Below are positions 33,082-44,928 of a stretch of 64,000 bases of DNA, piece by piece. Every line of letters begins with the position of its first letter. The stretch's first letter is position 1. The stretch is from Ctenosaura bakeri (Eukaryota > Chordata > Lepidosauria > Squamata > Iguanidae): the NCBI GenBank assembly GCA_948474755.1, contig CAOLHI010002519.1, positions 124,001 through 188,000 on the forward strand, in the 5' to 3' direction. The translations under genes and the position numbers were made by a program. The notes under the pieces were generated by a model, which was not told the DNA's origin, ran no database searches, and saw nothing but the letters and a program-made list of their open reading frames with translations.

Positions 33082-33824
33082 CAGGTTATGAACTCAAGCC
33101 ATCATCAAGAATTGAGGAAATGCTGTGAAAACACCTAGCACTTTTGATGTGTGGGGTTGGAATGTACCTTTCTTCAGCACAAATGGTGAAATCTAGTCAC
33201 ATTGTTTTTCAAAAAGAGTTCATATACTGTGGGAAATCACAGAAAGGATGGGAGGCTAAACTGGAAATAAATGTTCTATGGAATAGTTTCAAGGATGGAA
33301 TTCATAGTTTTTGCAATTACAAAATCGTGACTTGTTGACCAAGTTTTTTCAATGAAGCCAGCCCTGGCTATTTGAGGCTTTTTACTCATGTGAGTGGTAT
33401 ATTTCAGAGAGTGTAGAATCAAAGCTCACTGCCACAAAATAATGCACTCAGTAGTCTGTAAAGACAGGAGCCTGAATTAAGATAACCTGGCCAAAGATTA
33501 GGAAGGATGTGATCTCTCTCCAGTAAACTTGCCTTTGATCTTAAGCATTTAAGATCTCAGTGATGATCTATATATTGTTTTGTGCCTTAAAGTACAAACA
33601 TTTTCTTACTTAACGTATGGGGTTGGGGGGACACACTGGTGTTATCTGAAATGAATAAATTGCTCGTCTTAAATTCTCTTCTGCCCCCCACGCATAGTTT
33701 TTCAGATTGGTGGTATGTTTAGGCTGCTATCCTGTGCACCCTTCCTTCTAACAGAGTAGGCCAAAGGCTTGTGCTGTTAACTGGTCATGAGTAAGCTCAG
33801 TCCTCTCTCTTCCTTGTGCACAAA
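33082..33824. other. No recognised feature
   Basis: No gene or repeat that I can name. Confidence 0.5.
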
Positions 33825-33960
33825 GGGGTGAGCTGTTAGCTCAGTGGTGGAAGGGATGCTTTGTGAGCAGACGATCCTGGGTTTCCAGGAGCGGGGAACT
33901 GTTGCCAGGTCTGGGGCCTAGTTTTCTGCCCTGTCACTCTCTGTAGGCCACAGAATTGCC
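33825..33960 (+). mobile_element. tRNA-headed SINE fragment
   Basis: GTTAGCTCAGTGGTGG (A-box-like) and GATCCTGGGTTTCCAGG (B-box-like) form a tRNA-like head, followed by a decayed body. Not a tRNA gene: stems do not close and no terminator follows. Confidence 0.6.
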
Positions 33961-34312
33961 AAAAATGCTAAGAACAGAAACAAAAACTGTGAAAGTGGCC
34001 AAAAATGGGAATTCAGGAGAGGTAATTCACCTTTCATCTGAAAAGCCAAAGTGTGGGAGTATCAGAACAACTGGATCTTGAGAAGAGCTTCATAACTGGG
34101 TTGCCACTCTTGAGAAAGCCCTGACACTTAGGAAAACAATGGTATATGGAGCCAGAACCCCAAACTATGTGGAGTTTGGGAGATTTCAGTGTGGCATTGC
34201 TCCCCTCTCCCCAGTGCAAACCCATCCATTCTTTCTCTCACTTTCACAAACAAGACAGTATTTTGGGGTCCTGTTTAAAATTTGAAAAAGTCATAAATGT
34301 GCCTAATTCTCG
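33961..34312. other. No recognised feature
   Basis: No gene or repeat that I can name. Confidence 0.5.
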
Positions 34313-34477
34313 GGCCATTTCCACACTAGACTGTTATAGCGCTATGATTCCACTTTCAACATCCTATGGAATCCTGGGGTTTGCAGTTTAGAGAGGGGCT
34401 GGCTGCAAACCCCGGGATTCCATAGGAAGTTGAAAGTGGAATCATAGCGCTATAACAGTCTAGTGCGGAAGGAATGG
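34313..34477. mobile_element. Palindromic MITE family T3
   Basis: Left end GGCCATTTCCACAC. The right end is damaged after TAGTGCGGAA. Both arms carry the same private change: GCTATGATTCC at left and GGAATCATAGC at right, where other copies have TATTATTCC/GGAATAATA. Confidence 0.9.
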
Positions 34478-34607
34478 ATGAGGTTGCCAGTCTTCCCATC
34501 TTCAGACACAGACTGTTGTTCATTCATATATGTAGATTCATTGAAATAGATTTCCATTCACACAAGGGCCAAGAACAAAGCAAAATGGAAACAGTACAAA
34601 TGGAACA

Positions 34608-34610
<3 letters not shown>

Positions 34611-34645
<35 letters not shown>

Positions 34646-34778
34646 AGAGAGGGAGAGAGAGAGAGAGAATGGGAGGGAAAGAGAAGGGAGGGAGGGAGGG
34701 AGGGAGGGAGGGAAGAAGGGAGAGAAAGAAAGGAAGGAAGGAAGGAAGGAAGGAAGGAAGGAAGGAAGGAAGGAAGGA

Positions 34779-34846
<68 letters not shown>

Positions 34847-34847
34847 G
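34611..34847. repeat. Compound purine microsatellite
   Basis: (TG)n 34611-34643, then GAGA-rich, (GGGA)n 34685-34712, (GGAA)n about 34728-34779 and (GAAA)n about 34780-34845. From 34644 to 34847 one strand is almost pure purine. Confidence 0.97.
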
Positions 34848-35375
34848 TGTGCCCCTTTGAAACAGGCCAGCTTTATGCCTGGATTATGTCCTCTCTTATC
34901 AGGAGGGCCTTGATGGCATGGTGCAGTTGGCACTCTTCCCCAGCACTTTGCCTCTTTCTCTTCATGCACTGTTTGTTCAAGTCACTTTCTCAACACTCAG
35001 ACCAAGATGATAAAGGTCAGTGCAATGCAAAAGGCAGGAAGAAATACCACAGAGCTGCTGTGCTTGGCAATGGAAGGCAAGGGGTCTGCCAGGAAAAGTA
35101 ATAATTGGAAATCTGTAATGCAGTTAATATGAAAGAAAAAAGCAGAGTGAGATTAACAGCTTGAGGCTATCTTCTGCTCAGTGTGGTTGGAGCAGGAAAG
35201 GAGCACATACGTCTCTATGTGCTGGCTTCAAACAATCAGCTGCTGTTTTGTTCTCCAGACAACTGCGCAAGATCCAGAGTGCATTCATGCCAGCCAGGTC
35301 CTGCTGAAACATGCCAGCTACCTTGGGCAAAGCCAAACTCAACAGCAAATAGAGCATGGCAAGGGCTTAGCTTGA
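34848..35375. other. No recognised feature
   Basis: No gene or repeat that I can name. Confidence 0.5.
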
Positions 35376-35449
35376 AAAGCTTACATATTCAGATTGCAGT
35401 TCCCAAAATCCCTGGCCAGCATCACCAGTGGTGGTGCTAACTGGGGGAT
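35376..35449. repeat. Palindromic repeat family P, fragment
   Basis: GATTGCAGTTCCCAAAATCC, CTGGCCAGCATCACCAG and GGTGCTAACTGGGGGATTC are decayed family P arms. Confidence 0.4.
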
Positions 35450-35850
35450 TCAGGAAGTATTGTCCCCAAGGGAATGACAGAGAGGGAATGACAGAGGCAT
35501 GGCCAGGGAAGGAAATGATAGAGTTAATGAGGGAAGGGAATAATAAAGAAGTGGGCAAGGGAATGAAAGAGAGGTGGCCAAAGAAAGACAGAGCAGTGGA
35601 TAGGGAGGAGAAGGACAGAGTGGTGGGCAATGAAATAATAGAGAGGTGGATAGGGAAGGGAAGGCTAGAGAAGTGAGCAGTGGAGTGATAGAGAAGTGGC
35701 AAGGGAAGGAAAATATAGAGAGGTAGGCAAAGGGATGGTAGAGAGGTGGCCACAGAAGGGAACAATAGAGAAGCGGCCAGGGAAGGAAGGATAGAGAGGT
35801 TAGCAATGGAATGATATAGATGTGGCCAGGGACAAGAATGAAAGAGAAAC
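35450..35850. repeat. Degenerate minisatellite, about 25-bp unit
   Basis: About 15 imperfect units built on AATGATAGAGAGGTGGCCA, with variable GGGAAGGGA spacers so that unit length ranges from about 20 to 28 bases. The minus strand lacks stops through most of it, which yields a 179-codon Ser/Leu/Pro-rich frame (35367-35906) that I reject as a gene. Confidence 0.8.
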
Positions 35851-36312
35851 AGCCAGGCTGGCTGGGATTCCACTTGTTTTAGATTCAGAATCACCTCTTG
35901 AATCACTCAAGCACTGTGCACAGAACACTTGTGTGATGTCAAAAGATTCCATAGTCTCCTGTATTAGATTACCTGTATGCATATGTGACAAATGCAACAG
36001 TCTTTGTTAGACAGGGCATAACAGTAGATGAGATTCACCAGGAACATCGGAAAAAAAGAAAAAATGAGATTGTATTTTTAGGAATGCCACATGAAGCTGA
36101 GTTATCCCCCATTGCCTACTGTAGGCCAGCAATGTCTAATGGCACTAGCTCTCCTTGGCTGAAGAGAGATCTTTCTAACTTGGCCAACTCAGAATATTTT
36201 AACCAGGGTCATGGAGAATCAGGGACATTTTACAAATCTCATCCTGAACATCCTGAGATGGGTGATAGCAGAGCTCCCCATTTCAAGGGTGTGAAAACAA
36301 ACTTCTGGTGTC
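35851..36312. other. No recognised feature
   Basis: No gene or repeat that I can name. Confidence 0.5.
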
Positions 36313-36315
36313 TTA

Positions 36316-36965
36316 GGCCCTTTTCGCACGGGCCTTTGCGCGCGCGATAGCCCCATAAGCCTCGCGGGAGTGGGAGCGTCGCTCCGCACGACGCACTCCC
36401 ACTTCCGCCCGGCTCACGGGGCTGAAGCGGCACGAGCGCGGGTTTTTTGATTTTCGCGTACAAGCGAAAATCACCCCGCGCTCGCGCACGCTCCCGGAGC
36501 CCACCCGCACTTACCTTTCGTGCGGAGCCTCCGGGAGCCGGCCGGGTCGCGCTTCCTTCCCTCTGCCCCTGCGGAAGGAAGGAGCGGGGTGGGGAGGTAG
36601 CGCGACGGACGCGCCGCCCGCTCGCGCGCGGGGAGGAATCCGGCGCGCGCGGGGGGAGGAATCCGGCGCGCGCGGGGGAGGAATCCGGCGCGCGCGGGGG
36701 GAGGAATCCGGCGCGCGTGGGGGGGAGGAATCCGGCGGGATGCCGCCCGCTTCGCGCGCGCGCGCGGGGTGGGAATCCGGCGCGAGGCCTCCCGCTTCGC
36801 ACGGGGGGAGGGCGGCTTGCGCGGCAAGCCTCCTTCGGTGCCGCTTCCCCGCTGGTTCCTTCGCCTGCGGAAGGAAGGAGGGGGAAGCGGCAGCCTCCCG
36901 GACGAGCCTTCTTGCGCTTGCCGGCCTCCCCCGCTTGCGCTAGAAGCCTCAGTGCGGAAAGGGCC
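36316..36965 (+). mobile_element. GC-rich MITE family T1, copy b (longest, 650 bp)
   Basis: Ends GGCCCTTTTCGCACGGG and AGTGCGGAAAGGGCC with perfect target duplication TTA (36313-36315, 36966-36968). Hairpin TGATTTTCGC 36448-36457 pairs with GCGAAAATCA 36464-36473. Splice-donor-like CACTTACCT (minus) at 36508-36516. Extremely CpG-rich, CpG island-like. Holds a tandem array at about 36628-36735. Frames of up to 187 codons are GC artefacts. Confidence 0.93.
36628..36735. repeat. Tandem array inside T1 copy b
   Basis: About five copies of GGGGAGGAATCCGGCGCGCGC, period 20-23, differing mainly in the length of the G-run. No other T1 copy here has it, so it is a local expansion. Confidence 0.9.
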
Positions 36966-36968
36966 TTA

Positions 36969-38594
36969 GATATAAACTATTACTAGCAGCCTGCTGAGCA
37001 CCCTCTTACTGAATGAGGCTTTGGCAGAGGCAAAGGCACCTGACTCTCAGCACTTCACAAAGGCAGGACTGATTTCCAGGTGGCTGTTTGCTGGCAGGTG
37101 CCCACCAGAGGGGCTGTATTGGCAAGAACCACTGATATAGAAGAATTCCCAATGCAGTGAGTAAAAACTTCCCCTAGTAACAAGAACCTTCAGGACTCAT
37201 AGCATGAAGTGGTGCAGGCCTTGAGCCATCTGCTGAATGGGAAGACTGAAAACATTCTCCCTATGAACTGTGGCTGAAGGAAAAGAGAAAGAGAATCAGG
37301 CAGAAAAGACTCTTTCATTGTCTTTAGATAAGTTTGGAATACCCTTCATACATTCAAGGTATTCTGGACCTTCTCCAATGGCTTCTTGGGATGAAGACAG
37401 AAGATAGCATATAACCCCGAGAAAAGGAGAGTTTACCTTGGGATTTAAGAACCAGGAGTAGAAACACTGAATTTGTACAAATGATGCCCCATTCCTTCCT
37501 GATCAAAAAGGCTTCCCGATCTTGTAGCTCATCCGAAGAATACTTTCCAAGTTAGACATTTCAAGGCATTGTATACAAGACCTTGATAGGTGACACCATC
37601 AAAGCATTTAGGATCATATGGGGGTCCCAGGATAGGTAGTAGTGTGCAGTTGGCAGAGATGTAAAGGAGCGGCCCCTGAGCAGCCTCCTTTCATGCTGAC
37701 AGAAGAAAGGCGAACCCCTTCCTTGTGAGGGATAAGGAAAATTCTTACCAAAATCTATCTCTGGTGACTGATCGTGAGGGTTTAACTGAGGAGACCACCT
37801 GTTATTAAAAAGGGAATCACCTTCTGTGCAGGGAACAGAATCCAATTTAAGACACTTGCCAAATGTTAAAAAAAGAGACGATGGCAGTCACTTGCCCGCT
37901 TTAGGCTACTGTTCTTGGTTCTGGTCATCTGTAAGAATATTAGTTAGGACTCATAGACACCTTGGTAAGTCTAACTTTTTCTTCTTACACTTTATGGGAG
38001 AAAGCCTAGACTGTATTGTTACAGTCATACTTGGTGAACCTTGTACATTCAAAATGTCTGCTGCTGAGCTATGAGTCTTCTTCAAGTGCTGTTAACCTAA
38101 AGCTGTGTAAACCTAACATGGAGAATACAGGGCTATCATGTTGGCAATTGCTGACCCCCCAGCTTTCTTCATAGTAGTCATCAACCAATTTAATTTTCCA
38201 CGATGCCTCAGAGCAACACGAGGCTGGATATTTTGAGGCACTGTGGGAAACTGAATTGGCTGCCTGTCCCTGCCAGATAAACTTGCACCTGGGGTCACAA
38301 AACAAGTGGATTCTGCCAGGGTTCAGGAGCAGATGCTGGAGGGTGCTGTGTCTTGAGTATTATTTTCAAGTGTGTATTTTCTCTGGGACCCAGTATTTTA
38401 GGAATTAAGCAGAAGATATCCATGTCACCGCCCCTCTACCCATGGGATAAAGCCCATAGAAGGAGGGTAATTGCAACATGTATTTTATATGTCATGACAA
38501 AGGTTACACCTTTATATGGCTAGTCTGCAATAAGTGACAACTTTATGGGAAAGAAGAAAAAAAAGTCAAAGTAGCCACAGGTTTATCTGTAGCA
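36969..38594. other. No recognised gene
   Basis: Unique-looking sequence without recognisable exons, RNA genes or repeats. Confidence 0.5.
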
Positions 38595-38715
38595 GGAGTG
38601 GAGTGCAGTCCTTTAGATATTGTTGGACTAACTCTCACCATTCCTCATCATTGACTATTGCTTGACTATTGCTGCTGGACATTATAATCCAACAATTTCT
38701 GGAGGATTGAAGCTA
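38595..38715. repeat. Palindromic repeat family H (decayed)
   Basis: GCAGTCCTTTAGATATTGTT, GGACTAACTCTCACCATTCC and ATTATAATCCAACAATTTC with CTGGAGG mark the two arms. Confidence 0.45.
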
Positions 38716-41019
38716 TTCGTGATTAGACTTGATGTCTAAGTAAACATGCCAGATGTTCCACCATGTTTGTTCTTGCATGTGGTAGACATTGGCACTGTAC
38801 TCTGTTTTTAACTTGTCTGTTATTGTTAAACCATGACTGGAAACATGACTAAAGGAATTACTTATATTGCTTTTTACAGCTGTAAGACTGGAACTATCAA
38901 GTAATTCATTCAGATAAAATATTCTAAACAGGGCTTTTTTTTTTTTCCTGAAGGGTGAGGTATCTAATGAAAAGGTTGGGTTATTTCAGTTTATTGCTTA
39001 GTTACCAAGATAAGCTCAATGTCAGCTATACAGTGAAGATGAAAACAGCAACAGCCAAAGTAATTGTCCAGAAGATCTGTGACACTGAGCGTACAAAGCC
39101 ATGACATATAATCATAAAAATAAACATGGTTCAGAAATATAAGTGATGCTGGCCTGATATGGGGCATACTACAAGATGGGAGAGTGAGAGCATTGCCCCC
39201 CTCCATAAGAATTCAGCTCACTCAAAGAAATTTTCCTTCAGCCCTCAAATTTCTAGCATTGCAGTAACTTAAAATTTTAACTTAGAAATGCAGCTTAGGC
39301 ATCCAAAGAAAAGGAGCAGGCAGAATTACCAAGATGTTGTGAACACAGCAAATATGAGTTTGAAGTGTGAAGGATTTTCAACATCTCACTCTCTGCAATG
39401 CTACAAATATAGAAACTGAAGGCAAATATCATTTGGGCAGCAGAATTCTCATTTGGAGGGGAAATACCTTCATTTTGTGCCCCTATAGCACAAAATGTGC
39501 TATGTATGGCAATAACAGTGGCACCATGTAAAAAGGACAATCACAAAATAGCAATGGAGTGACTAAGAAATTAACTCTATTCCTGTTAACTTTTCAGGCA
39601 GGGAAATGACAGGGATATTTACTCTCACCCCCTCCCTGTCTCTCTCTGCTCTCGTAGGAAACGATGTGTAGAACTCTTGCATACCTACTGTTGCATACCT
39701 ACATGCATCAAGTTGAAAATGAGGACATTAAACTTATGGCCAGAAGGCTGGGCCTAAGTCAATGTCTTAGCTAACTTGTATGGCCCTGCTCTTCCACCAT
39801 GCATTCACTTCACCATGAAGGAATTAGGACTATCCCAAAAGGAATTCAGGGATGGAAGGGAAAGGTGTCTCTCACTATACACTGTGGTGATTATCTATGC
39901 GTGGAACCAAGCAGCTACATGCATACTGTAGCAACTTCCTACTTGGTAAATGACAGTTATCTATTGACCATAGTTTCAAACTGTACCAGGAATGCTATTG
40001 AGAGATATCAAGTTAGGACTTCTTCTGGAGAAGGTTACCTGTTTTTTCTCACATTTGGTGAGAATGTTTCCAGCAGTTCCTATACAGAGTGGAGTCTAAA
40101 ATCAACCTTCTGCCGACATGTGGATGGAGGAGCAATATGCCATTGGAGACTATCTACCAGGGGAGACACAGCTGTGATTTTTTTCTGCTGGTTCAGAAGA
40201 TGAAATGGGTTGGGGTGGGATAGTCCAAAGGTGAGCTGCTTGTTTTAGGGAGGCCTCATTTCAAGGTAAAGTTGTCTTACTGTGTGCCTGTCAGCAATTC
40301 CTTTTTCACCAGGTCAGGAGATATTACAGAAAGTACTGTTAAGTCTTTTTGGCTTTCTAGCTATTTCTCATTCCAACAGAAACAAAACCCTGTAACACTG
40401 CCTCTGGAAATTCTCATGGGGTCAGTGACTGGGCATGCATGACAACAACACAATATGTCACTGATGTTCTGTGTAGAAGCGTGATGTTCTCCCTCTTGCA
40501 TTTCACAGCCTCTTGGCCCCAGTCTCTGCCTACTTTTTTTCCCCCTTAACCATGCGTGCATTATTTCTCCCTGTATCTGCCAATACAGATACGCAGCTCA
40601 GAAACTTGTTTTATCTGTGTTTGTGCTGCAGTAAAGATGCCAGCCTTGAATGTGTTACCGATTGTTTGTTTTTACAGTGCAAAGATATTCATTTGCTTTG
40701 CCCCCTGCCCTGTTTAGCAGTCAGTGTTGAGTGATCCAGAGTTGGTATTTACCTGGTATTCTGGTCTGAAGTCTCTCCAGCTTATTCCTTGAAGTAACTA
40801 CTGGGGTAAGAACGGATGCCATTGTTTGAAGATTGTGAGCTCATGCAAAATATAATGCCCCCAAATATAATGTGTTCTATTCTCATGTAACTAACTTCTA
40901 TGGAGGCAGGAAAAGTTACTTTTTGGACAACTACTTGCTAGCCCAAGCCAACATGACCAGGGATGGAGGAGGTACAATCCAAAAAAGCATGATTTTCAAA
41001 TTTAGCTTTATTATGCAGC
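38716..41019. other. No recognised gene; family P fragment near 40905-40990
   Basis: AGTTACTTTTTGGACAACTA and CCAACATGACCAGGGATGG near 40913-40970 are family P words. A 134-codon frame at 39799-40203 was inspected and shows no domain. A T-run lies at 38936-38946. Confidence 0.45.
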
Positions 41020-41560
41020 AGATAGACTCTTAGAGCTGGAAGGGGCTGCAAAGGTCATCTAGTCCAACTTCCTGTCATGCAGGAATACACAACTACAACT
41101 CTCTTGAGAGACACCCATCCAAACTCTGTTTAGATGTCAAAAAATGGCGAGTCCCCCAGCCCCATGTCAGTTTATTCCACTATCAGTTTTTACAATAAAG
41201 AAGTTCTTCCTAATATTTAGGCAGAATATCTCTTGTAATTTGAATGCATTGGTTCATGTTCTAGAGCATCAGAAGACAACTTTGATCTATCTTCTACATA
41301 ATATGACTTCAGATATTTAAAGATGGTTGTCACATTGAAGGCACACCACAACAATAACATGTAATCTCTCAATCTTTTCTCCAGCTTGTCTATATCCTTT
41401 TTGAACTGTAGTGTCCGCAATATTCCTGGTGAGTCTGCCCAAAGCAGAATAGATTGGCATTACTACTTCCATTGAAGTGGACACTACACTCTTGTTGATG
41501 TAGCCCAGGATGATATTGGCCCTTTTTTGGCTACCACATCACACTTACAGTATGTAGTCT
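41020..41560 (-). mobile_element. CR1 LINE fragment, copy D (minus strand)
   Basis: The left edge is the complement of the CR1 3' UTR (TTAGAGCTGGAAGGGGCTGC, CATCTAGTCCAACTTCCTG, CATGCAGGAATACAC). Upstream on the minus strand come the C-terminal ORF2 words (LQFKKDIDKLEK near 41390-41420, YLK near 41305) and the GATGTGGTAGCCAAAAAAG segment near 41535-41555. It is more decayed than copies A and B and seems to be another subfamily. Confidence 0.8.
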
Positions 41561-42349
41561 TGGGTCTAATTTCCTGGTGATTTTGCCAGGTGGCTCAGCC
41601 ATGAGAGTTAAAAAGAGAAAGCTTTGGCACCTAAAATATGGACCATATTGTAATATCCTTCAATCTCTCTTTCTAAGTCAGTGCCCCCATCAAAGCACCC
41701 TCTAGGTATGCTGGACTACCATTCCTATCACCTCCAGGCTCCCTAGCTGGAGAGATGGGTGTTGTAGCCCAAAACATATGGAAAATGCCCGGTTGAGGAA
41801 GGCTGGGCAAAATCTTTCTGTGGCTGTTCTCCCTTTGACCTACATCTTTTGACCGTGCAGATTGTCACTGTAATCAGCTTCCTGAAAACAGGTTGATTAC
41901 ATCATACCACTATAAATTCTGTGTGGAAATAGCTGGGACAGATTTATGGAGGGTACGTTAGCCCTACTTATGATTCACAGCATGTTAAGCTCTCCAATAT
42001 GTTTTGCCCGAAGAAGATAAGATATCCTTTGGTAGATCATTGATAGGTCTTTGGCAGCTCTGATTTCCTGTGCCATGCACAGTCATATTGAAAGTGAAGC
42101 TAAAAGCACAGTTGTTACCAGTTTTTACTATTTCTCAACCTGGGAGTTTTCATCTGGGGAAGAATATAGCAAGTCCTCCCTCCCCCAACCAGGTATATAT
42201 GTAATGGTTAATTGATGAATTTCCTACAAGTTTCCAGAAAAGTGAACAAAACTACCATTTTAAGGAGAAAAATCTTGGAATTTGTGTCCACAGAAAAAGA
42301 AACTTGAAAAAAAAAGAATGAGAAAAATCCAAATCAATAAATATAATAC
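41561..42349. repeat. Mostly unassigned; family H relic at 41690-41800
   Basis: GCTGGACTACCATTCCTATC and GATGGGTGTTGTAGCCC form imperfect family H arms. No gene seen in the rest. Confidence 0.4.
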
Positions 42350-42352
42350 TTT

Positions 42353-42775
42353 GGCCCTTTTCACACAGAATTTTCCATGCGAAAGGACACCCGGAGCATC
42401 ATGCAATTGTGAGGAGCGATCTGCATGACACACTCACAATTGCGTGACGCTCTAGGGGCCAGCAGGCACTGGTTGCACACCTTTTCATTTTTGGCTGAAA
42501 GCCGAAAATGAGTTTGCGATCGCGCATTGCTCCTGGGCCCTGCGTTCACTTACCTGGAGTACGGAGACTCTAGAGCCATGCTGGTCGTGTTTCCTGCCCC
42601 AGTGCAGCCTGGGAAGTTCCCAAGCTGCACTTCAGAAGGAAGAGGTGGGGCTCTCGCATGAGCAGGCAGCTCGTGTGGAGCCGAAGGACTTTGGACGCGA
42701 GAGCCCCTTGCCAGAGGCTGCTCGCGTGATCCCTGCACCCCAGCACTGGAAAAAAAGTAAGGTGCAGAAAGGGCC
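42353..42775 (+). mobile_element. GC-rich MITE family T1, copy d
   Basis: Ends GGCCCTTTTCACAC and GGTGCAGAAAGGGCC with target duplication TTT (42350-42352, 42776-42778). Hairpin 42485-42495 with 42501-42511, 11 bp with one G-T pair (TCATTTTTGGC against GCCGAAAATGA). Splice-donor-like CACTTACCT (minus) at 42547-42555. 423 bp. Confidence 0.92.
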
Positions 42776-42778
42776 TTT

Positions 42779-43213
42779 GTATGTGAGAGTGCACACGCCT
42801 ATGTACAGCATGATTAATAATAAATGTAATATTATATCAAGCCTTATTGGCAAATCAAAATGCCTTACACCCTGCTCAGAATGACAGCTTTCTCTCAGAG
42901 CCCAGGCAGTGGCCAATGCTTTGTGTCCACACTCTGCATGGTGCAATTACAGATCAGGTGAAATCTCAACTTGCCCAGAGCACTCACCTTGAGCTAGTCA
43001 TAGCCTCTCAGACAAACTTTCTTCACAGGGTTGTGATTAGGATAAAAATGAAGTGAGTGGGGGAAAGTAATATACAACACTTTTAGCTCCAGGGGATAAA
43101 TGCGATAATATGAGTTAAGAATACTGTAGATGGAAGAAATTGTCTATCTTCAAGAAACCCATGCATTTTATAGCCTTTTAGAATGCCTCCCTTAGGCTAC
43201 AATCCTGTATGCC
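42779..43213. other. No recognised feature
   Basis: No gene or repeat that I can name. Confidence 0.5.
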
Positions 43214-44209
43214 AGTGTTTCTCAAACTTTTTACCCCTGTGACTACCTTTACATCTACATGTGGACATTGTACTCTCCTGCTCTACATTACACCTTTCTC
43301 TGTATCCTATCCTAGGCCTCTCCCTCCCTCTCACAGGCCCCTCATGCCACATAAGCCTGCCATCTTAACACTGAGTTCTTGTACTCTCCACCTCCTCTCT
43401 TCATCTCCCTCCTCCCCACCTGAGAAACTGCCTCGTGGTGGCAAAGGAGCATCCACCTGCTGCACCAACAATGGAGGAGGACAACCAAAATGGTGAAGGG
43501 TCTAGAAGCCATGCCCTATGAGAAGCGGTTTAGGGAGCTGGGGATGTTTACTCTGCAGAAGAGAAGGTTAAGAGGGGACATGATAGCCATTTTAAATATT
43601 TGAAGAGAAGTCATGTCGAGAAGGGAGCAGGCTTGTTTTCCACTGCTCCAGAGACTAGTAGGACAAGGAGCAATGGATTCAAGCTGCAAGAAAGGAGATT
43701 CCACCTGAACTTCAAGAAGAACTTCCTAACAATCAGAGCTGTCTGGCAGTAGAATATGCTGCCTCAAATGGAATGTGGTGGAGTCTCCTTCTTTGGAGGT
43801 TTTTGAGCAGGGGATGGATGGCCTTCTGTCAGGAGTGCTTCGATGTGTGTTCCTGCATGGCAGGGGGTTGGACTGGATGCCCCTGTGGTCTCTTCCAACT
43901 CTGTGATTCTACCATTCTGTGATCCTATGAATGTTTGAAGAAACTGAGTGGGAAAGCTAAGAAAAAAAGGAGGCTGATTTTTGTTATATCTGAGTTTAGA
44001 GGAAGGCATAACTGGGAGATGATTTGCATCACTCTTTTGCAAAGATGGGTCAAATCTCTACAGTGTGTGCACGCAGCGTGTGCACACACACACAGACTTG
44101 CCCTTCTTTTTTACATTTGCTGTACTTTGAGGCTGACTTTTCTTGTGCCTCCCTTCAGTAACTATCACTTCCCTCCTTTAGGGTCCCACCCCACACCTTG
44201 AGAACCACT
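43214..44209. mobile_element. Possible hAT-like element containing a CR1 fragment
   Basis: CAGTGTTTCTCAAACTTTTT at the left and CCTTGAGAACCACTTG at the right look like the inverted ends of a common vertebrate hAT family. The interior includes the CR1 fragment at 43488-43929. The two flanks do not give a convincing 8-bp duplication. Confidence 0.4.
43488..43929 (+). mobile_element. CR1 LINE 3' fragment, copy C
   Basis: Begins in the ATGGTGAAGGGTCTAGAAGC region (ORF2 C-terminus, KMVKGLEAMPYE-like) and runs through GAGACTAGTAGGACAAGGAG to the 3' UTR (TTCCTGCATGGCAGGGGGTT), ending in GATTCTACCATTCTGTG repeats. Frameshifts are present near 43590 and 43660. Confidence 0.9.
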
Positions 44210-44213
44210 TGCT

Positions 44214-44928
44214 GTGCGCATTTACCTAGGAATAAATCCCATTGAACTTATTGGGGCTTATGTCTGAGTGTGTGTGTGTGTGTGTGTACAAATACATACA
44301 CACATATACATACTTGTATTGTTAACCTAAATGGAACATTGTTCTATAGGCAGACTCTAGTCTCCTTTCCCACATACACTTACCTGTTACACAGACATGG
44401 ACACACAGACGCACAACAGACACACAGACAAACACACACAGAGAGCATGAGATTCTAGACAGCAGGCATAGAATGTAAGCACTCCCCACATGTAGCCCTT
44501 TTCTTGCCTGCCTGTCCCCCCTCCCCAGCTAGCAGCCAAGTTCCTTGGGGCCCTCACTATAGCCATTTTTGGTTAGGGAAGTAAGTGACTGGGCAGCTGT
44601 GACTGCCTCTTGTCCTCTGCAAATTGCTATTAAGAGGGGGCAAAGCATTGCCAGTGTTGTTGCTCTTCCACTTCTTTCTGTCACTTGCAAACTGCAGAGG
44701 ACCTGAGAGGCCATCCACACCGCCCAGTTGCCTCCCTTTCGTTTCCCCAAAGCAGTGAGCCTACGGGACATGACCACTGCCTGAGTGATGGTGTTTTTGA
44801 ATGAGAGCACAAGAGGTTCTCTGGGGTCTTAGCTGCCCTCCCCTCTCAATCTCCCTGTCTCCGCTCCATAAAGCATGTGTGAGAAAAGCCTCTCTAGGCG
44901 AGACGCTCCAACTTTCCTAATACCGCAT
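44214..44928. repeat. Unassigned; (GT)n at 44268-44287 and CA-rich 44400-44445
   Basis: Contains a short (GT)n and a diffuse ACACAGAC-rich stretch. No gene seen. Confidence 0.5.

Noticed and set aside
33825..33960. Possible tRNA gene
   Set aside because: A- and B-box-like words are present, but acceptor and other stems do not close. It fits a SINE head.
34474..35101. Frames with Val-Cys and Lys-Glu-Arg repeats
   Set aside because: They are products of the compound TG/purine microsatellite.
35367..35906. 179-codon minus-strand frame rich in Ser, Leu and Pro
   Set aside because: It is a translation of a degenerate minisatellite.
36239..36986. Open frames of 118-187 codons on both strands
   Set aside because: They lie in T1 copy b, a GC-rich MITE where stop codons are rare. 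All frames are open, composition is Arg/Pro/Ala/Gly, and no domain is present.
39799..40203. 134-codon plus-strand frame
   Set aside because: No domain or homology that I recognise, and no clear promoter, splice or poly(A) context.
43214..44209. 8-bp hAT target duplication around the TTCTCAA-type ends
   Set aside because: The flanking octamers do not match well enough. The element is kept only at low confidence.
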